This document shows, piece after piece, positions 46,120 through 59,839 of a stretch of DNA of 64,000 nucleotides. The stretch is taken from contig JAHLJZ010000017.1 of assembly GCA_025602915.1 (NCBI GenBank), positions 1 through 64,000 of the forward strand. The letters run 5' to 3'. The DNA comes from Paraphysoderma sedebokerense. Lineage: Eukaryota > Blastocladiomycota > Physodermatomycetes > Physodermatales > Physodermataceae. The notes beneath the pieces were generated by a model. The model had not been told where the DNA came from. It saw only the letters and a list, made by a program, of their open reading frames with translations, and made no database searches. Each line of letters opens with the position of its first letter. The first letter of the stretch is position 1. A program made the position numbers and the translations under genes.

Positions 46120-47712
46120 TTGCCGATGCTTTGGCTCTCAGTCTCGATGCTGCTTTTGTTTTCTTTCGCACTTTCGTCTTTGCCAGGTATTTTATTGGCC
46201 GCTACCTTACCTAATAGCAAGAAAGTGCTGTTCGATACAGTCGTCAACCTGAATGCGACAAATACGACATATATCCGACTGGTCTTTGACAAGAATGGAA
46301 CCCACTTGCGCAGAGCGATTGGCTCTGGTGCTTACGAAGAGCAACCGGGTGACTTAATTCGAGGTTTCAACTCTTCATTGTGTGTTATGATGGATAGGTA
46401 CTCATATAATCTACGTAGTGGCCTCTGTATCCGATCCCTCATTTGTTCAGTATCTCAGTAACCAAAGTCTGATCGAATGGCGATTCACTAGTGCTTATTT
46501 TAATGGTGATAGTGTACGAGTCACTCTCCTCGCCGATCCCTCAATGAAAGACAGCGCCATGCCGAAAGTTGCCATCCAAAAAGCACAGACAGATCTTAAT
46601 GCGTTGGTTGATGTCAATGAAACCACACCATTTGTCAATACTACATTTACAGCACAGGCTCTGTGTTCAGCTGATAGCAGAATTCCAGCAATGGACCTTC
46701 GTTCTGCCCGACTTATGCCTGTGGGCTGCACAGTTTGGCTTTTCAATAATGACAGAGCAAAGTCCTATTCAGCTAACAAGTGTGCCTTATCTGCGGGTAA
46801 TCATCGAGATTCATTGCTACTTCATTCTCGATTGGTGCAAGGTATTCCTAACGACGTATTTTATCGTTTTTAGGTCATTGCTTTCGCAGGCCGGAGCAAT
46901 ATGCAGGAGAATTGCCTTTCGTCCTTCAGTTCAACCCACCAGATAGTTTAACCCCTGTAATCCGAGCTCAGGTATATATTTATGTCCTCCTTTTTAATTC
47001 CCTATATCAAAAGTTAACCTCTTCGATTGTTCAGCATCCCCACCCCGATTTCCAATTCGCCATGGATGTTTCCTCATTACAGCACCGTTTTGATCCAGTT
47101 TCCGACTGGGCTTATTTGGGTTTCTTTCCTAATCCTAACACTGGCTTACCAGCATCCGCAGCTGCCAATTACTCTGCTCATATCATTGGCGACAAAACTG
47201 AAATTGATGGCCTTGTTGTCAATAACGACACATTGCATATGATTGGTTATGGAATTGATTGGGACACGCCGAACCGATTTTTAACTTCGCAAATTTCAGT
47301 TGGTAATTTCATGGGAACCGGTTGGTTTAACGAAACAAGTGATATAATAAATAACACAGTAGTGGCGTCCCCTGTTCCACATGGAGGTCGCCCCATCATT
47401 ATGCATAGGTAATTATTTCCTTGTCCTGCATTATTAGATTCATGGCTTATATTCCAAGTAGGGCCGACTCTATGAGCGGTAATTCTGGGTCCGCAATTAT
47501 AAACAGGAGGACCGGTCATGCCATAGGGTAAAAGTTGCTCTTCGTCACCAAAAACAGATAAGAAACTGATCGACAAATATTATGATTGCAGAATCCATAC
47601 GTCAGGGGCATGTAGGCGACGATCTGAAAACACATATAATTTCGGGACGGCAATATGGGACCATCAACTACAATTGGCTTTGGCAAATCCAAAAGGTGTT
47701 TGCGGCGCTTAG
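46120..47712 (+). CDS. Secreted trypsin/V8-like serine protease (copy 2)
   Basis: Duplicate of 22785-24377 with the same six exons and the same catalytic His, Asp and Ser motifs; the TATA-like element recurs at 46053-46061. Confidence 0.8.
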
Positions 47713-47912
47713 CGCATCGCTAAGTTGAATTCCTATCTCGTTGATTCCGATTTGCATCAGTTTACATAGACTATAGTTTTTATTATGTTACAATTTGGGG
47801 AGGGCTCGGCCAGGCGCATTTGTAGCGCAATTGACAGTTAATTGTCGCGAGCAATTGGCAAAACGGTCGGCCACTATATTCTGCAATATGTTGAGTATGA
47901 AGCAATAGAACC

Positions 47913-48928
47913 CTATCCTGTCCATTTCTGAACTTCTGCTCTCAATTCTTCTATCGTGAACTGACACCCTTCGAAGTCCTATTCAACAAGAATGTTCATA
48001 TAAGCTCATTGAATCTATTTTATATCGTTGATAAAATTAACGTACTTTTATATATTTGATGGGAGATGTTCCTATTTCATCGCAGGCAGGTGTATTGTTA
48101 TTCTTTAAGACACCGCCGATCCCAATTGCACCCACCAAATGCGCTGCAGTCAATAAGCCTGGAAGAGTTACAGTAACCGTTGTGATATTTCCCCCGTTCG
48201 CGCAAACTGAGGCTTTGAATGTTCGTAATCCAAGGTAAGACTCTACATTGGTTAGATACGTTTGGAGGATTCCGTGGTTATAGACAAACGCTTCGCGAAT
48301 GATAATTTCTTGAATTGTAAAATTACTAAGCAGAGTGCTGTAGCTCGTTAATCCATTTTTCCCTGTGAATACGCCTTTCCATAAATTTGATGTCGTGTGG
48401 ACCGGGTAATAGGTAGAGGAATTGTAGTATTTGAGATCAATTAAAAGTGCTTCACCAACTTGATATTTTCCTGCGAAGGGAGAACATTTTAAGTAAAACA
48501 ATTTGAATTTGCATTATACTAGATTTACCTGTGAATCCAAGGCTAAAATAATTGTAAGAGAAGATTTATATCAATAATAGCCGCCGCACACTTAAAAAGT
48601 ATTTTTACCTGTTCACCACCGCATAGGCGTCGTTCCCCTCTTTTCCACTCTCTTTGCGACCCAGTGTATCAAATGTTTCTTTTATACCCCCAGAGCATAT
48701 CAACTTATTTTGTAGTCCTGGCGATTCTTGAGGCGGTTGCTGAGGTGGAGTTTGATTTGTGGTCATCGACTGTGGCTGAACTGCAACTACTACTATGGCA
48801 ATAGTTATTCCGACGATTACGAGAAATAAAACTAACAGAATCCCTATCTTGACAGTTTGCGCGGGCCATTTAGAAAAGTACTGCGGTTTTGCAGGCTTGT
48901 ACGTGGGTACGGTAGGAATTTTCTTCAT
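47913..48928 (-). CDS. Type II membrane protein with 14-nt microexon (copy 2)
   Basis: Duplicate of 24578-25593; the microexon is at 48529-48542. Confidence 0.63.
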
Positions 48929-49322
48929 TTATAGCACAAGTTTCACATACATAGACAAAGTAATGTAAGGAACAAAAAATACCTAAACCGTTACTCTCGG
49001 GACTTACGGGCTCCACCTGGGCCAGTTAAAACCCTGGTTTCATTTTCTGCTACATACAGTGATTACATAGCATTGAAATAATCACAAATTTTTAACAGGA
49101 TTCCTTATTGAGCTTTCGCCTCTTTATACATGTCACTGAACCAAATTCAACCCAATTTCAATGCGTCTATACATATCATGATGCTCGAGAAATAATACAA
49201 ATATACACATTATTAAATATTAAATTAAGATATTAGAATAGGGCTGTTACAGCTGGTATGTCTGAATGCGGAAATTATATGATGCATTGAGATGAAGGGA
49301 GTTGGCAGAATATGCTGCAGAA

Positions 49323-50175
49323 TCAAGCATGAGGTCCGCGATTGACGCGTTCTCCTGCTGGAGTCGAGTTCTGCTTTATAGGGTCAATGGGAGAGGCAAG
49401 AGACGCATACGGTTTAGGGTGCTGCTTCGAAACTCTGCATGCAGAATTTACAGGTAGAGAAGCTGCATTGGATTTCTCGATTCGATCGGTGCTGTCATTG
49501 CAGTTAGATTTTCCCATAGGAGGAGTGAGAACAGCTGAACGAACAGGAGACTTCTTCAGTGAAGTGCCAGCAATCGAGCATGTGGAAAGTGCTGCCTGTA
49601 GCCTAAGTAAGACCAGTAAGAGCCAGACAGAAGAGTTAAATAATTTTATTCATGCGATCATGCTTAGTTGTACGAATGAAGAATCAAAAGACCTTGATCG
49701 CTCAATGAATAGCTTTTCCTTGTTCGCCTCGTACATATGGTGATGTTTTTTGTCGATATCTTCGAAAAGACGGCCGAAAACTATCTTACATACGTCAGCA
49801 GTCTATTCACTCCATTAATAACGCAAAACTTTTTGAAACTGTACCGGCTTTAGGAATTTTAGATTTTCCGACTATCTTATCGGCACGTCTCAACTGTGCA
49901 TTGGTTCTTGAATCGGGATCTCCAAATTTTGATTTCATCAAACTTTTAGTGCTAACAATTTCTAATTTAGTGTATTCTGATGAGGAAGTTCGATACATTG
50001 AGCTGTCCGAGGGTCTGGGTAGTCAATCACGGAAAGCAGTTTAGGGTCAATTCACTACATCAGACAAAACCGAAGTGCTAAGGAAAAATATACCCCGAAG
50101 TACGAGTAGCATCAGTATGATGTGGCATAGATTGTAAATATGGTAGAACTTACTTCTTGGTTTCAAACTTGAATG
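49323..50175 (-). CDS. Unrecognised Ser/Lys-rich gene (copy 2, approximate)
   Basis: Duplicate of 25988-26840, with the same uncertainty about its start and exon order. Confidence 0.33.
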
Positions 50176-50624
50176 GAATGCGAATTTGTTGACCAACTAA
50201 TCAGACCCATGCGGAGTGGAGTGTGGACCGTGGTAGCAATTTAAGCAAATACCGATTTCACGAAATGGAGGATTATTTACCGCTGCCTTTGAGCAAGTTT
50301 CAACAAACACATAAACAGTACTCATATATTGATACTATACATAGTTGTATGTACGGGCTGTCCATAGTAACCAAGCATTCATTTATTTGCGACAACAGGT
50401 ATCCGTCCAAACTCTTTATGAATTATGCATCCCGCAACAAATGATACAGATGCGACGGTAGATACATATAATTACTCTTAGGATATATACAAAGGATCAA
50501 TAAAACAATTAATGAGTGACTGCGATTATGTACGATAACAATAAACATATATGATGAAATAACATTGCACAATAAGCTATGTAAAATGGACAAGATCTCG
50601 CCATCATTGGTAGAAGGGGAAACT

Positions 50625-51558
50625 TCATTTTTTGGCTGCGGCTTTAGTCTTCTTGGGAGCAGCCTTCTTTTTCTGGGTTGCTTTCTTGGCGGCAGGAGCT
50701 TTCTTTGTGGCGGCTTTCTTGGCAGCAGCTTTCTTTGGAGCAGCCTTTTTCGGGGCAGCTGCGGCCTTTTTAGTGGTGGTAGCTTTTTTCTTTGGAGCAG
50801 CCTTTTTCTATCGGTTATATATGAGAAGAAGTCGTTCGAACGAAGACAAAGCAATCAAATCAGTGAATGATAAATCAAAATGAAAAAAGCAACAGTCTGT
50901 ACCTTAACTACTTTCTTTTCTTTCTTCGCGGCTTCGGCTTTTGGCTTCACGGCTTTTGCAACCTTGGCCTAGAAAAAGCAGATGTATTCAGAATCGATGT
51001 TTACGAACGCGATGCAACACAATATCGTGAATGCACACAGATATAAGCGCGAAACGTGAATTCTTCAAATCCTTCAAGTGATATGCCTATTCACATAATA
51101 AAAAGAATATAAATTACCTTTGTTTCTTTTTTCTCCTTCTTTTCTGGTTCGGCTTTAGCAGGTTTCGCGAGTTTGACTGTACCGCTTTGGCCGTGAGGGC
51201 GAACAAATATACCGGTTTCAGTTCCTCTCCTGAGAGCCGTATTGATCTGAACGCTGACCCTTTTGTCGTCAGCAGCAAGCTTATAGTTGGCTAGAATGTA
51301 CTTTTTGATTGCTTGGCGGGATGAGCCCTTGCGATCTTTGAGAGCCAAAATGGCAGCTAAGAAAGACAATAAATGCCGGTAAACAACAAAAGAGCAATTT
51401 TGCAGAGAGTACAGAATCAGGTTAGACTTCGAATCCAATAGCATAACGGAGGATGCGGATGAATTGTGTGATATATTAAAGGGGTGGGGAGCGTTCGTAC
51501 CTTTGATCATGTCGACGTATTTTGGGTGCGAGGGAGCGGCGGCTTTTTTGGTAGACAT
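50625..51558 (-). CDS. Linker histone H1 (copy 2)
   Basis: Duplicate of 27290-28223; four exons, globular domain and Lys/Ala tail unchanged. Confidence 0.93.
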
Positions 51559-52598
51559 CTTGAATGAAGACGGGGAAGGGATGTCGATTGGGAGGGGGAT
51601 GAGTTGGCAGACGGGAGAGCGGAATGCGGAGGATGGGTAGTGCGGAAAGAGAGTTGGGGAACGGAGCGCAGAGAGGTGCTTAATGAACGCTGGGGAATGC
51701 GACACGTGATGCGCATTTGCACTTTAGGGGCAGTTTGTCCCACACAATTCCTCCTCTCCTTTGTTCGCTGATCGTCCAAATGTCTGATGTCCGATGTCTG
51801 TGTATTCAAGCACTATTCCGTGCTTATTCCGATCCGCATATGCTCGTTGTTCCTGTTCGCTTCGCATTTCAACAAGATTCTTACACGGACTTCGCGGAAT
51901 ATAGGGTTAAAATCCACAGAATAGACTGAGGAATCCAGGATGACAACACATAGGAGCAGGTGGAACCTTTTCGGTTGATTGATCAGGTTGAGCTAAAAAA
52001 ATTTAGTCAAGCTGGATTCTACTCAATCATTCCAAATTCATACTTTTTGGAATGACAATTCACACCTGTCCAGATCAGTATGAAGGATTGCATTTTTATA
52101 TGAAAGCAAACTATCAAGGATATATTGTCGCCACGAATGGAAATGTGTCATTGATCCATCAGAACGAAATGTCTAATTGATCGCATAATCATTTTAATGT
52201 ATGATTCCTCGGTAAGGGAGTTGATCCAATCATGTAATGTTTATGTTTCGAACTTTCAGGGTTGATCAAAAATTGTGTCTTGGAATGACCGAACGGAGAG
52301 TCGTGCAAGCTCTGTAACATCATGCATCAGACTCCTCGGATTACGGCGCCCCTATTAAGGCTTTGATGGTGAAAGTTTAGGGAGAACGACATCTTTTGTT
52401 TGCGAGATACCGACTGCCAACTGCTGAAACTGCATATAATTCGCCTCCACGGGTCCACTCCACTTCCACTGCATTTTTAGTGCTACGCGACAAATTCCTC
52501 AATTCTCTAATCTTCATTCTAAACCGTCCTGTGGATACCTATTACGTATTTATAAATACATTACCATAAATTGTGAGTGCTTATTGTTGCAGTTAATC

Positions 52599-53428
52599 AT
52601 GGTGAACCTTCCATCCTCTCCGTGGAGAACATTCCTCCGCTTCTGCACATTCGCCTGCGGTGCAGTATCTTTCATTACATTCACTATCAGCCGACCTGAT
52701 ACCATCATCAGAGGCAATGCTGTGGATTATTTCATGTATGTTATTAGAATTTATTGTTACCTCGGCTCTGCCTTGAATTTCCATTTGACCTTTATCCCAC
52801 CCCCAGGCTTCCTATCGGTTTGACGTATTTCTCCAGTTTTGCGACGATGATAGTCATTTTAATGATTACTTCGTGGAGGTTTGCACCGGACAAAACCGCT
52901 TGCTGCTTCAGCAATAGCACTTTGAAGTTCTTGGAAGTCTTGCTAGACATTGGGATGACTTCATCTTGCGGCAGTGCAGGTTCGTTATCTTCATCTAATG
53001 CCGATGTTGTGTTTCGTTAATTTACAAATTTTAATATAGCAATTCTATCTGCGCAGCGGACTGTCTGCACCATGGAGAATACCGCAAGATACCCTGGGTT
53101 TTGTAACCTTTATAACAGCGCCGTTGCCTTCATGTTCTTCTGTTGGTTCTGCTTTGGGGTTTCGTCCAGTAGGTTATGAATTCTTTCCCACAAAAAGATA
53201 ATCAATGCTTATAAATCTTCTGTTTCATGTTGAAACAATTCCATTTTAGTTTGGAATATTTTGCATATGTTGGGCTTTCTCGAAGATGTGAAAACCACCA
53301 CTCCCCGTGTCTCCACCGCAGTTACGACTGTATCTGCAGTATCAAACACAACAACTTCCGTCTCTCCCACCAGAGCAACGTCTAGGTTCACTGGAAAGCG
53401 CAGATCCGTCATTACTGCGAACATTTAA
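52599..53428 (+). CDS. MARVEL-like four-span membrane protein (copy 2)
   Basis: Duplicate of 29264-30093 with the same four exons. Confidence 0.63.
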
Positions 53429-53593
53429 GAAGATAGACTGATTTGAAGTTCGAGCTAGAAGAAAACAAATTAAAAAATGATATGATCCAACGTCCCATAG
53501 CTAGAGTATTTGCAAGTATAGGAAGACTAAATAGATTGAATTAATTGTAGAAAATAAATCATTCATTTATATATACAGTCAGTCTGTCCTCGA

Positions 53594-53940
53594 TCAATGC
53601 CCCCAAGATGAAACCAGCTTCACATCAAACTTGTTTAGAAACTTCGCCGTAGTAGGAAAGTAGTCCATCATCGAAAAGATAACATCCCGGACGTAAGCTG
53701 GAAAATATTGATGTGTGGTGTACAAAAAAAGCATTAACCCAAGAACCAATAAGGTATCTTGTTGTGGGCAAAGGGAAAGGATTAGTTTCTTGTTGCGAAC
53801 TACCTGCGAAGTTAAATTATAACATTGAAATTAAACTCACTAAAGAGACATTTCTCCCAAAAGTCTAACATATACAATGCGGTCGTTAATTCGTATTGAT
53901 AGTACTTCAAATTCAGATAATTTTTGATTCCTTGAAACAT
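53594..53940 (-). CDS. Candidate ssSPT-like small subunit (copy 2)
   Basis: Duplicate of 30259-30605 with the same two exons and 41-bp intron. Confidence 0.53.
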
Positions 53941-54261
53941 AGCTGGAGAAGAGGTTGCGAAAACTCTAGGCAATCAACGAAGGTGAGCCGATGTGGGATG
54001 GAGATTTACTTGAAGTATTCTGATTTTGCGAGAGACTGGTTTGTTGTGGGTTTGAAGGATAACGGACACAGCTGTGATGTGACTGAAGAAAGGCCTAAGT
54101 TCTCAAATCCAAATGCGCAGCTTGGTTTTTTGACAGAACTCTTCTTTCAGCCTTTCGCCCAGAAAAATCTGTTTCGGGTTCGCTGATTCCTCTATCGCTA
54201 AAACAGTCCTCTAACAGTCCTCCCATATGTATTAAAATTTTTATTTGTGAGAACACATTAT

Positions 54262-55219
54262 TCATTTCCTTACAATTTTAAGTCCTTGGAATATTTTCGT
54301 CAAATCCTCTCTACTATCCCCATTATCAGACCTGTTTCCTTGCCCAGCTTCTTCTTCTATTGGTTCCAGAAGTAGTACAGTCAAAATTTAACTTATAACA
54401 AAAAAAAAAACTTTAAAAATATGGTGATGGGATAACTTACGTATGTTTTCCATCAATTTCGGCATCGCAAAAAGCATCAGTCCCGTAAATCCCATCATCA
54501 GAATCATTGGATTGGCGAGTAGACTGACCACGCTGAAGGACTCTCTGGCCTATGGGTAAAATAAAATGAGAAATTCTAGAGAAAAACATTACTGAATCAA
54601 TTGAGGGAAATTGCTCTTGATACACACCGCCAAATATTGCTTAGTCCCGACTGCAGCAATCTGGGGTGGGTAGGCAATCTCCTCCTGACTAGCACTCCAT
54701 TCAAACCCTAAGCCGGATCTATAAGCGATGTTGTTTTTTCCGATATCAATCCTGATTTTGTCGAAGAAGAAAGTGTTGGATAAAATAGAGACAAGATAGC
54801 TTCCCTCCGGGATGTCGATACTTAAAACAAAGTCATGTCTTGTTCAATAACAACAGTTGGAAAGGCCAGCTATCCGAACAGAAAGCTTACAATTCGAATT
54901 TGCCATTTGACTTGATATTTGTAGAGAACTGGCCGCCGTTCAGTATTACTTTGGTGGAAGAGTCGAGCTGGCGGTAATCTAGAGAAAGTTCTTAAACCTA
55001 TGTTCTCCAATATCCACCAATCGAAATCCGGATCATACCTCTTAAAACATCATTCAGTGAAATTTGGCCACTGAAGCTCCTGCCCTGAAGTGGCGAGATT
55101 AAAATCGAACTATTCAAATGGAAGAGGATCGCAGTTATTCGTTTCTGGCCACTATTCAGTCTCTTAAAATGAGACGAGACAATTTACCAGAAGACAACCC
55201 AGAAGAAAAACTTGAACAT
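54262..55219 (-). CDS. EMC7: ER membrane protein complex subunit 7 (EMC7) (copy 2)
   Basis: Duplicate of 30927-31884; all strands and the NPM..MPK helix are present. Confidence 0.83.
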
Positions 55220-55787
55220 TCTTATGTGTACTTGTTGGATGGGGAGGGGTTGGAAATTTTCGGCGAGCTTTCGTTCAGAGCGACCTGGATTTAAATAGAC
55301 GCAGTTGTGTCCGGACCTCGTCCGAGTTCACCTGACCCTTTGAAGCAAGTCGTCCAATTCGTGTCTAACAAGAACTCAGCTCTGGACGTGAATAATCTAA
55401 GATAGACAAGGGTCTTTATCTATTAACAGACGTTGCATCTTGTTGCTTTTAGTTGCTTTCACCACACTTGCTACCTAGCTAGGCTTTGCAATTGGTCCAA
55501 GTACCACAAAGCGCCCCATGAATGTTAAGGAGTTACCCAGTGTAGGTATGAAGCGTTGATATACACAATAGCTTGAACTATGAATTGATCTAAAGAGATC
55601 AGTAAGAAATCGAACTCACTTTTCTTGCTGTATACGGCATTTTACTGCAAGTGATTTGTTACACAACTTTTGTGGTCTGCTTTTGTTCAATCTGTTTTTT
55701 ATATGATAGATAATTCATGACATTGCTGCTGCCTCCCACAAGTAATTATGTAAACCTATAGTTTTTCATACCCCTCATGGCATTATT

Positions 55788-55860
55788 GTCCATGTGGCGC
55801 AGTGGAAAGCGCATTTGCCTCCTAAGCAAAGGGTCGAAGGTTCGAATCCTTCCTTGGACG
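55788..55860 (+). tRNA. tRNA-Arg (anticodon CCT) (copy 2)
   Basis: Duplicate of 32453-32525, including the T:T acceptor mismatch. The block ends 139 bp downstream. Confidence 0.95.
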
Positions 55861-57169
55861 GTTCAATTTTTGCCTTCCACCCCGATTTCATTTTAGCAAC
55901 ACTGAAATTTGTTATTATATACTCTATTATACGAGGCCCGAAGGGACGAGGTATGTATCTAGATTCTACGAGAAGCGAGTGACTATAATTAATGTGCTCT
56001 TTCAAATGTTTCGAACAATAACATATTGTGAACTATACTAAAAAGAAAGGATATTTTCAATTAGCCCAACCATACTTGTTTTTCGTTCCCAATAATTAAC
56101 CTGCTCATTCACCTTTATTCATCAGCGATCCGAGAAGCGGAACACTAAAGGTGATAGATAAATCCATGGTCGTAGAGAATCACCCAAAGTAGTAGAAAAA
56201 ACTTTCAATTCTTAAATTTAACGAATTACTTTAAAGTGTAGGGGAAGAGTAATCGACGGGAAGTATACGTATGAGGAATAATCTTAATATCGATGATGGG
56301 TAAATTGTTATACCGTTGTACATCACGCGCAAGAGATCTCAATGAGGTTAATGATTGCGAGCGAAGAATCTTCCAAGAATTATTGCAGTAAGCTGCAGGT
56401 GGAACTGTGATATAGAATAGTTTGTTGTCTGTTCAAAAACTTAGAACACAAGCGCAGGTACTCATTTCGAATATTTCCTTGGCCCCACACTTCTTGAGAA
56501 GCGCCCTCCAGATAAAGCGACTGTCATAAATAAATAACAGGGTTACTTTCTTGATATCTTTCAAAAGATCCAATGATATCGACAGATTGAAATCTGACGC
56601 ATATAGCTGTTTCAAATGAGTTGGGGAGCTTTCAAAGTAAGCAATATGGGGCAAGGTCCAAGAACATCGCCACGACACAAGGAATTTGGTATTCTCTTAT
56701 TTAGATGCCAACCCTTTTGCCATATAAGAACACAAATAGTCTTCACTACCTGGGGAAGCGAATATTGAGTCTCATTAAAAGGTGACTGACAGTTAAAGTG
56801 ATAGACTGTGGGAGAGGGTGCGTTGAGGTTGAAACTGTCATTATATCTTTTAAAGGAATCCCTTTATATGTTGTTACCCAGACACCTTTCATGTAAAACG
56901 TATACCAAACTGATTAATTTCAAATCACAAACTAACAAAATTTAAGTTCATAATGTGTTTCTCTCAAAACGTAAGGCGTCATCTTGGGCAACATATGTTG
57001 GATCCATCTTTCTCTTGCACATGGCAGGGAATAAACTTGTTGTGATCATGCCGAGGAGGTGCATTTCGTAATAGTAATATACTTTTCTTAATATTCATAT
57101 ATCGTCCTTAATAACCTCCGACTGTAAATGATAACCTCTGGTCACCTCATGAAAGCTATCACCAAGACA

Positions 57170-57430
57170 TTCTGACGTAGAGATGTCACGGATCGCGATG
57201 TCTTGCACGACCTCGCGAGCATGACTTTTCTGACTATGTTATAGAGACATCTTGTTCCAAGATATCCTGGTGACATCCTGATACCCATATATATCGGGGA
57301 TGTCGCCATCGTGATGTCACCAGGGCATACTTTGACGAGAACCTCCTGGAGACCTCTTGCGCGCGATGTCCCCAGGATATCCTATTCTGAGACATCCGGC
57401 CATATCTAGGAGATGTACATCCCGGACTCT
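57170..57430. repeat. GATGTC/GACATC dyad-rich degenerate repeat
   Basis: GATGTC and its reverse complement GACATC recur about eight times in 260 bp, embedded in longer inverted copies. GATATCCTGGTGACATC (57261-57277) is the near-perfect reverse complement of GATGTCCCCAGGATATC (57365-57381, 16 of 17) and matches GATGTCACCAGG at 57313-57324. It has no coding potential. It may be a decayed satellite or a strongly foldable element. Confidence 0.65.
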
Positions 57431-58242
57431 GAGTGTGTAATACATCATCCTAATGCTGTAAACGTGCATTTATTCTTCTCAGTTCATCAAACGAATTTTG
57501 TATAAATTGCTCAAGCAACTGCGTTGTATGTATAAGACCGACATCTAGTGAATCCTGTTTAACACGGCATTTGTTGGTGATTTAATCGAGCCACGAAATG
57601 GCGAAATATACATCTCTATTATACGAGATGTGAGTGCATTATATAATAAACTGCTCATGGCGCCCTCCCGCCCAATATTATGAACACAAGGTGGAAATGG
57701 AAAGTGGAAATGGATTAATGTGACAGGCTTTAGGCGAAAGGAGTTAGAGAGGAATAGTCACAGGGTAATTAGAAATCAGAAGTAGCGACGGAATTGTGAG
57801 CAAGTAGTTCAGAGACAGCATGTACATAGAAGGCTGTCATAAAGGATGGTACGAGACGCTCCGTTAGGAAAAAGATTAGAGAGATTGTTCAGATAAGCAA
57901 TTTTGTCTTCGCAAATTCGCAAAGTCACGAGACGCGCACGAAGGAATAAAGGTGCTATGAGCAGTTATTTTATGAACGAAACATCGATGTATAATTACAA
58001 TCTCGCTTCAATCGTTTGTTGCTATTTATAGCATTTTGCTGATTCTTCGACTGCCGTTGGACATCTCAAGTGTCGTGAGGCAACGAAAACATACTTTGTC
58101 ATTTTCCGCAATACTAGAATCTCGGTTGTTTGTTGGAACGGAATGTAATAATTTTAGTTCATGTTACTAAATTTGATCTGTATTTTTATGTTTGATGTTG
58201 TTAACATGTGTTGAATGTTTCGAGTTTTTATTTTCGGCATTT

Positions 58243-58500
58243 GATATTCGTAACATATGTGTAGCGTTTCATTATTTTGTATGGAGTTTAAGTATCTACA
58301 GGGAAAAAAAGGAAAGGAGAGAGAACGGAATTATAACATACAAACTTTCATGAATATGATTTTATTAGTCATTGTATATCGAAAAAAATAAGCTTCTATA
58401 TCCGTGACGAGTAGCTTCAGTCTTCGATGTATCGCCTATTATAAATATCCCCATATCACCCGAAAGGAATAAATTCCCCAAATATCCTTCTTTCCGACAC
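58243..58500 (+). repeat. Diverged repeat, copy a
   Basis: Begins GATATTCGTAACATATGT and ends near AAATATCCTTCTTTCCGACA. Its blocks occur in the same order as in 59588-59839 (the 18-base start block, TTTCATTATTTTGT, a purine-rich GGAAAGGA tract, TATCGCCTA, AAGGAAT, ATATCCTTC), with substitutions and small indels between. Confidence 0.7.
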
Positions 58501-59587
58501 CTGTCCGTTATTCTCGATGTAGGAGCATCAATACATTAGAAATATGAATCCGGTGATCAGAATTGATCTGGTGATCGGTATTGGATTGCTTATAAGTTTA
58601 GAATTGGTGGTATCATATGTTAGAATGCCATGTACTAATTGTACATTCCAAGCCGTTGATAGATCCTGTGTTGTGATCTCTTTCAGGATACCCTTTCGTT
58701 CGAGCAATTTAAAATTCGACTTTGGCTTACAACACATTTCTTTGGTATTAGCAGGGTCGCCAAACTATGCAGAAAGTCTTCACCATCGTGAATCACAGTG
58801 TTGCCGAAAAGAACTTGATCAGATCACTGTGGACGGACATTTTCGGATATCTTTTACATTGAGATCAAATTCCTATACAAAATTGTAGACATATATAGCA
58901 AATATCAAATAACAACAACTAACAACATGTATGCACATAAGACATGATAACAACATTAAAGATATACGAAATCAGGTAAATTTGGGTCCATGGACTAAAA
59001 CAGTTCTAGTTAGTCCTACCACATGATCGAGCAATCACTTCATTCCCTTACCATTATACTATATGAATTCAACGTTCCCTTACATGAGTCACCACATAAT
59101 ATTTTAACGAAACAGGCCCTCGGAAGGCATTTCACCAGTATGGGATTTCGAATAGGAACTATTGTTGTTTTTGGCTGAGGTTTAGTGTGGCGACGCGGAA
59201 AATTCAGGACGCGCATTTGAACCCCACGAAACATCTACGAAAATGTCCACCCCTTCCGACCAGTTGTTATCAGTACATACACCGATGCACTCCGTCCTCG
59301 ACTAGTCAGTTTCAATCCAAATCACATACTGATTTTTGAATTAGCAATTGCTCTCGTGTCGGGATGAATACGACTAATCTTATTAATTGACCTGTTTGTT
59401 TTCCGAGACAAACCGTTGAACCACATGGCCGTAAACGATAACTTTTACAACGTCCTCAATACTAAAATCATGATTGGTTGTTAGGGAGCAATGGAATTGT
59501 TCCGGCTCAAGTTACGAATCATTATCCCGTAACGTGATGTTTCATATAAATGAGTTATGTGTTTAAATTGTGATATTGTCTGATACT

Positions 59588-59839
59588 GATATTCGTAACA
59601 TATGTCCATTTCATTATTTTGTGATATAATACGGTATTTAGAGGAAAGGAAGGGAGAGCAAGAGAATACAACATAGAATCGTAACTAACCAACTATTATT
59701 TAATTAATTATTATGCTTTGAAAATTACGCCCTACAATATCCAAAACGAGTAATATCACTCCTCCAATTATCGCCTAATAAAGATAAACCTATATTTCCC
59801 ATAAGGAATCGCAACCCCGAATATCCTTCGTTGCGACAA
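59588..59839 (+). repeat. Diverged repeat, copy b
   Basis: Partner of 58243-58500 about 1.34 kb away in the same orientation; the first 18 bases are identical and the rest is clearly related but degraded. Family unknown, and no terminal repeats or coding were recognised. Confidence 0.7.

Larger units (their letters stand above)
32665..55999 (+). repeat. Tandem block, copy 2 (23,335 bp)
   Basis: Second copy, directly abutting copy 1. It starts inside subtilase B exon 3 and ends 139 bp past the second tRNA-Arg, where GTGCTC is followed by unique sequence. See copy 1 for border evidence. Confidence 0.97.

Noticed and set aside
58544-58888. Plus-strand open frame of 114 codons with hydrophobic N-terminus
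   Set aside because: It has no family signal and lies next to a repeat in gene-poor DNA. It could be a real orphan, but I cannot support it.
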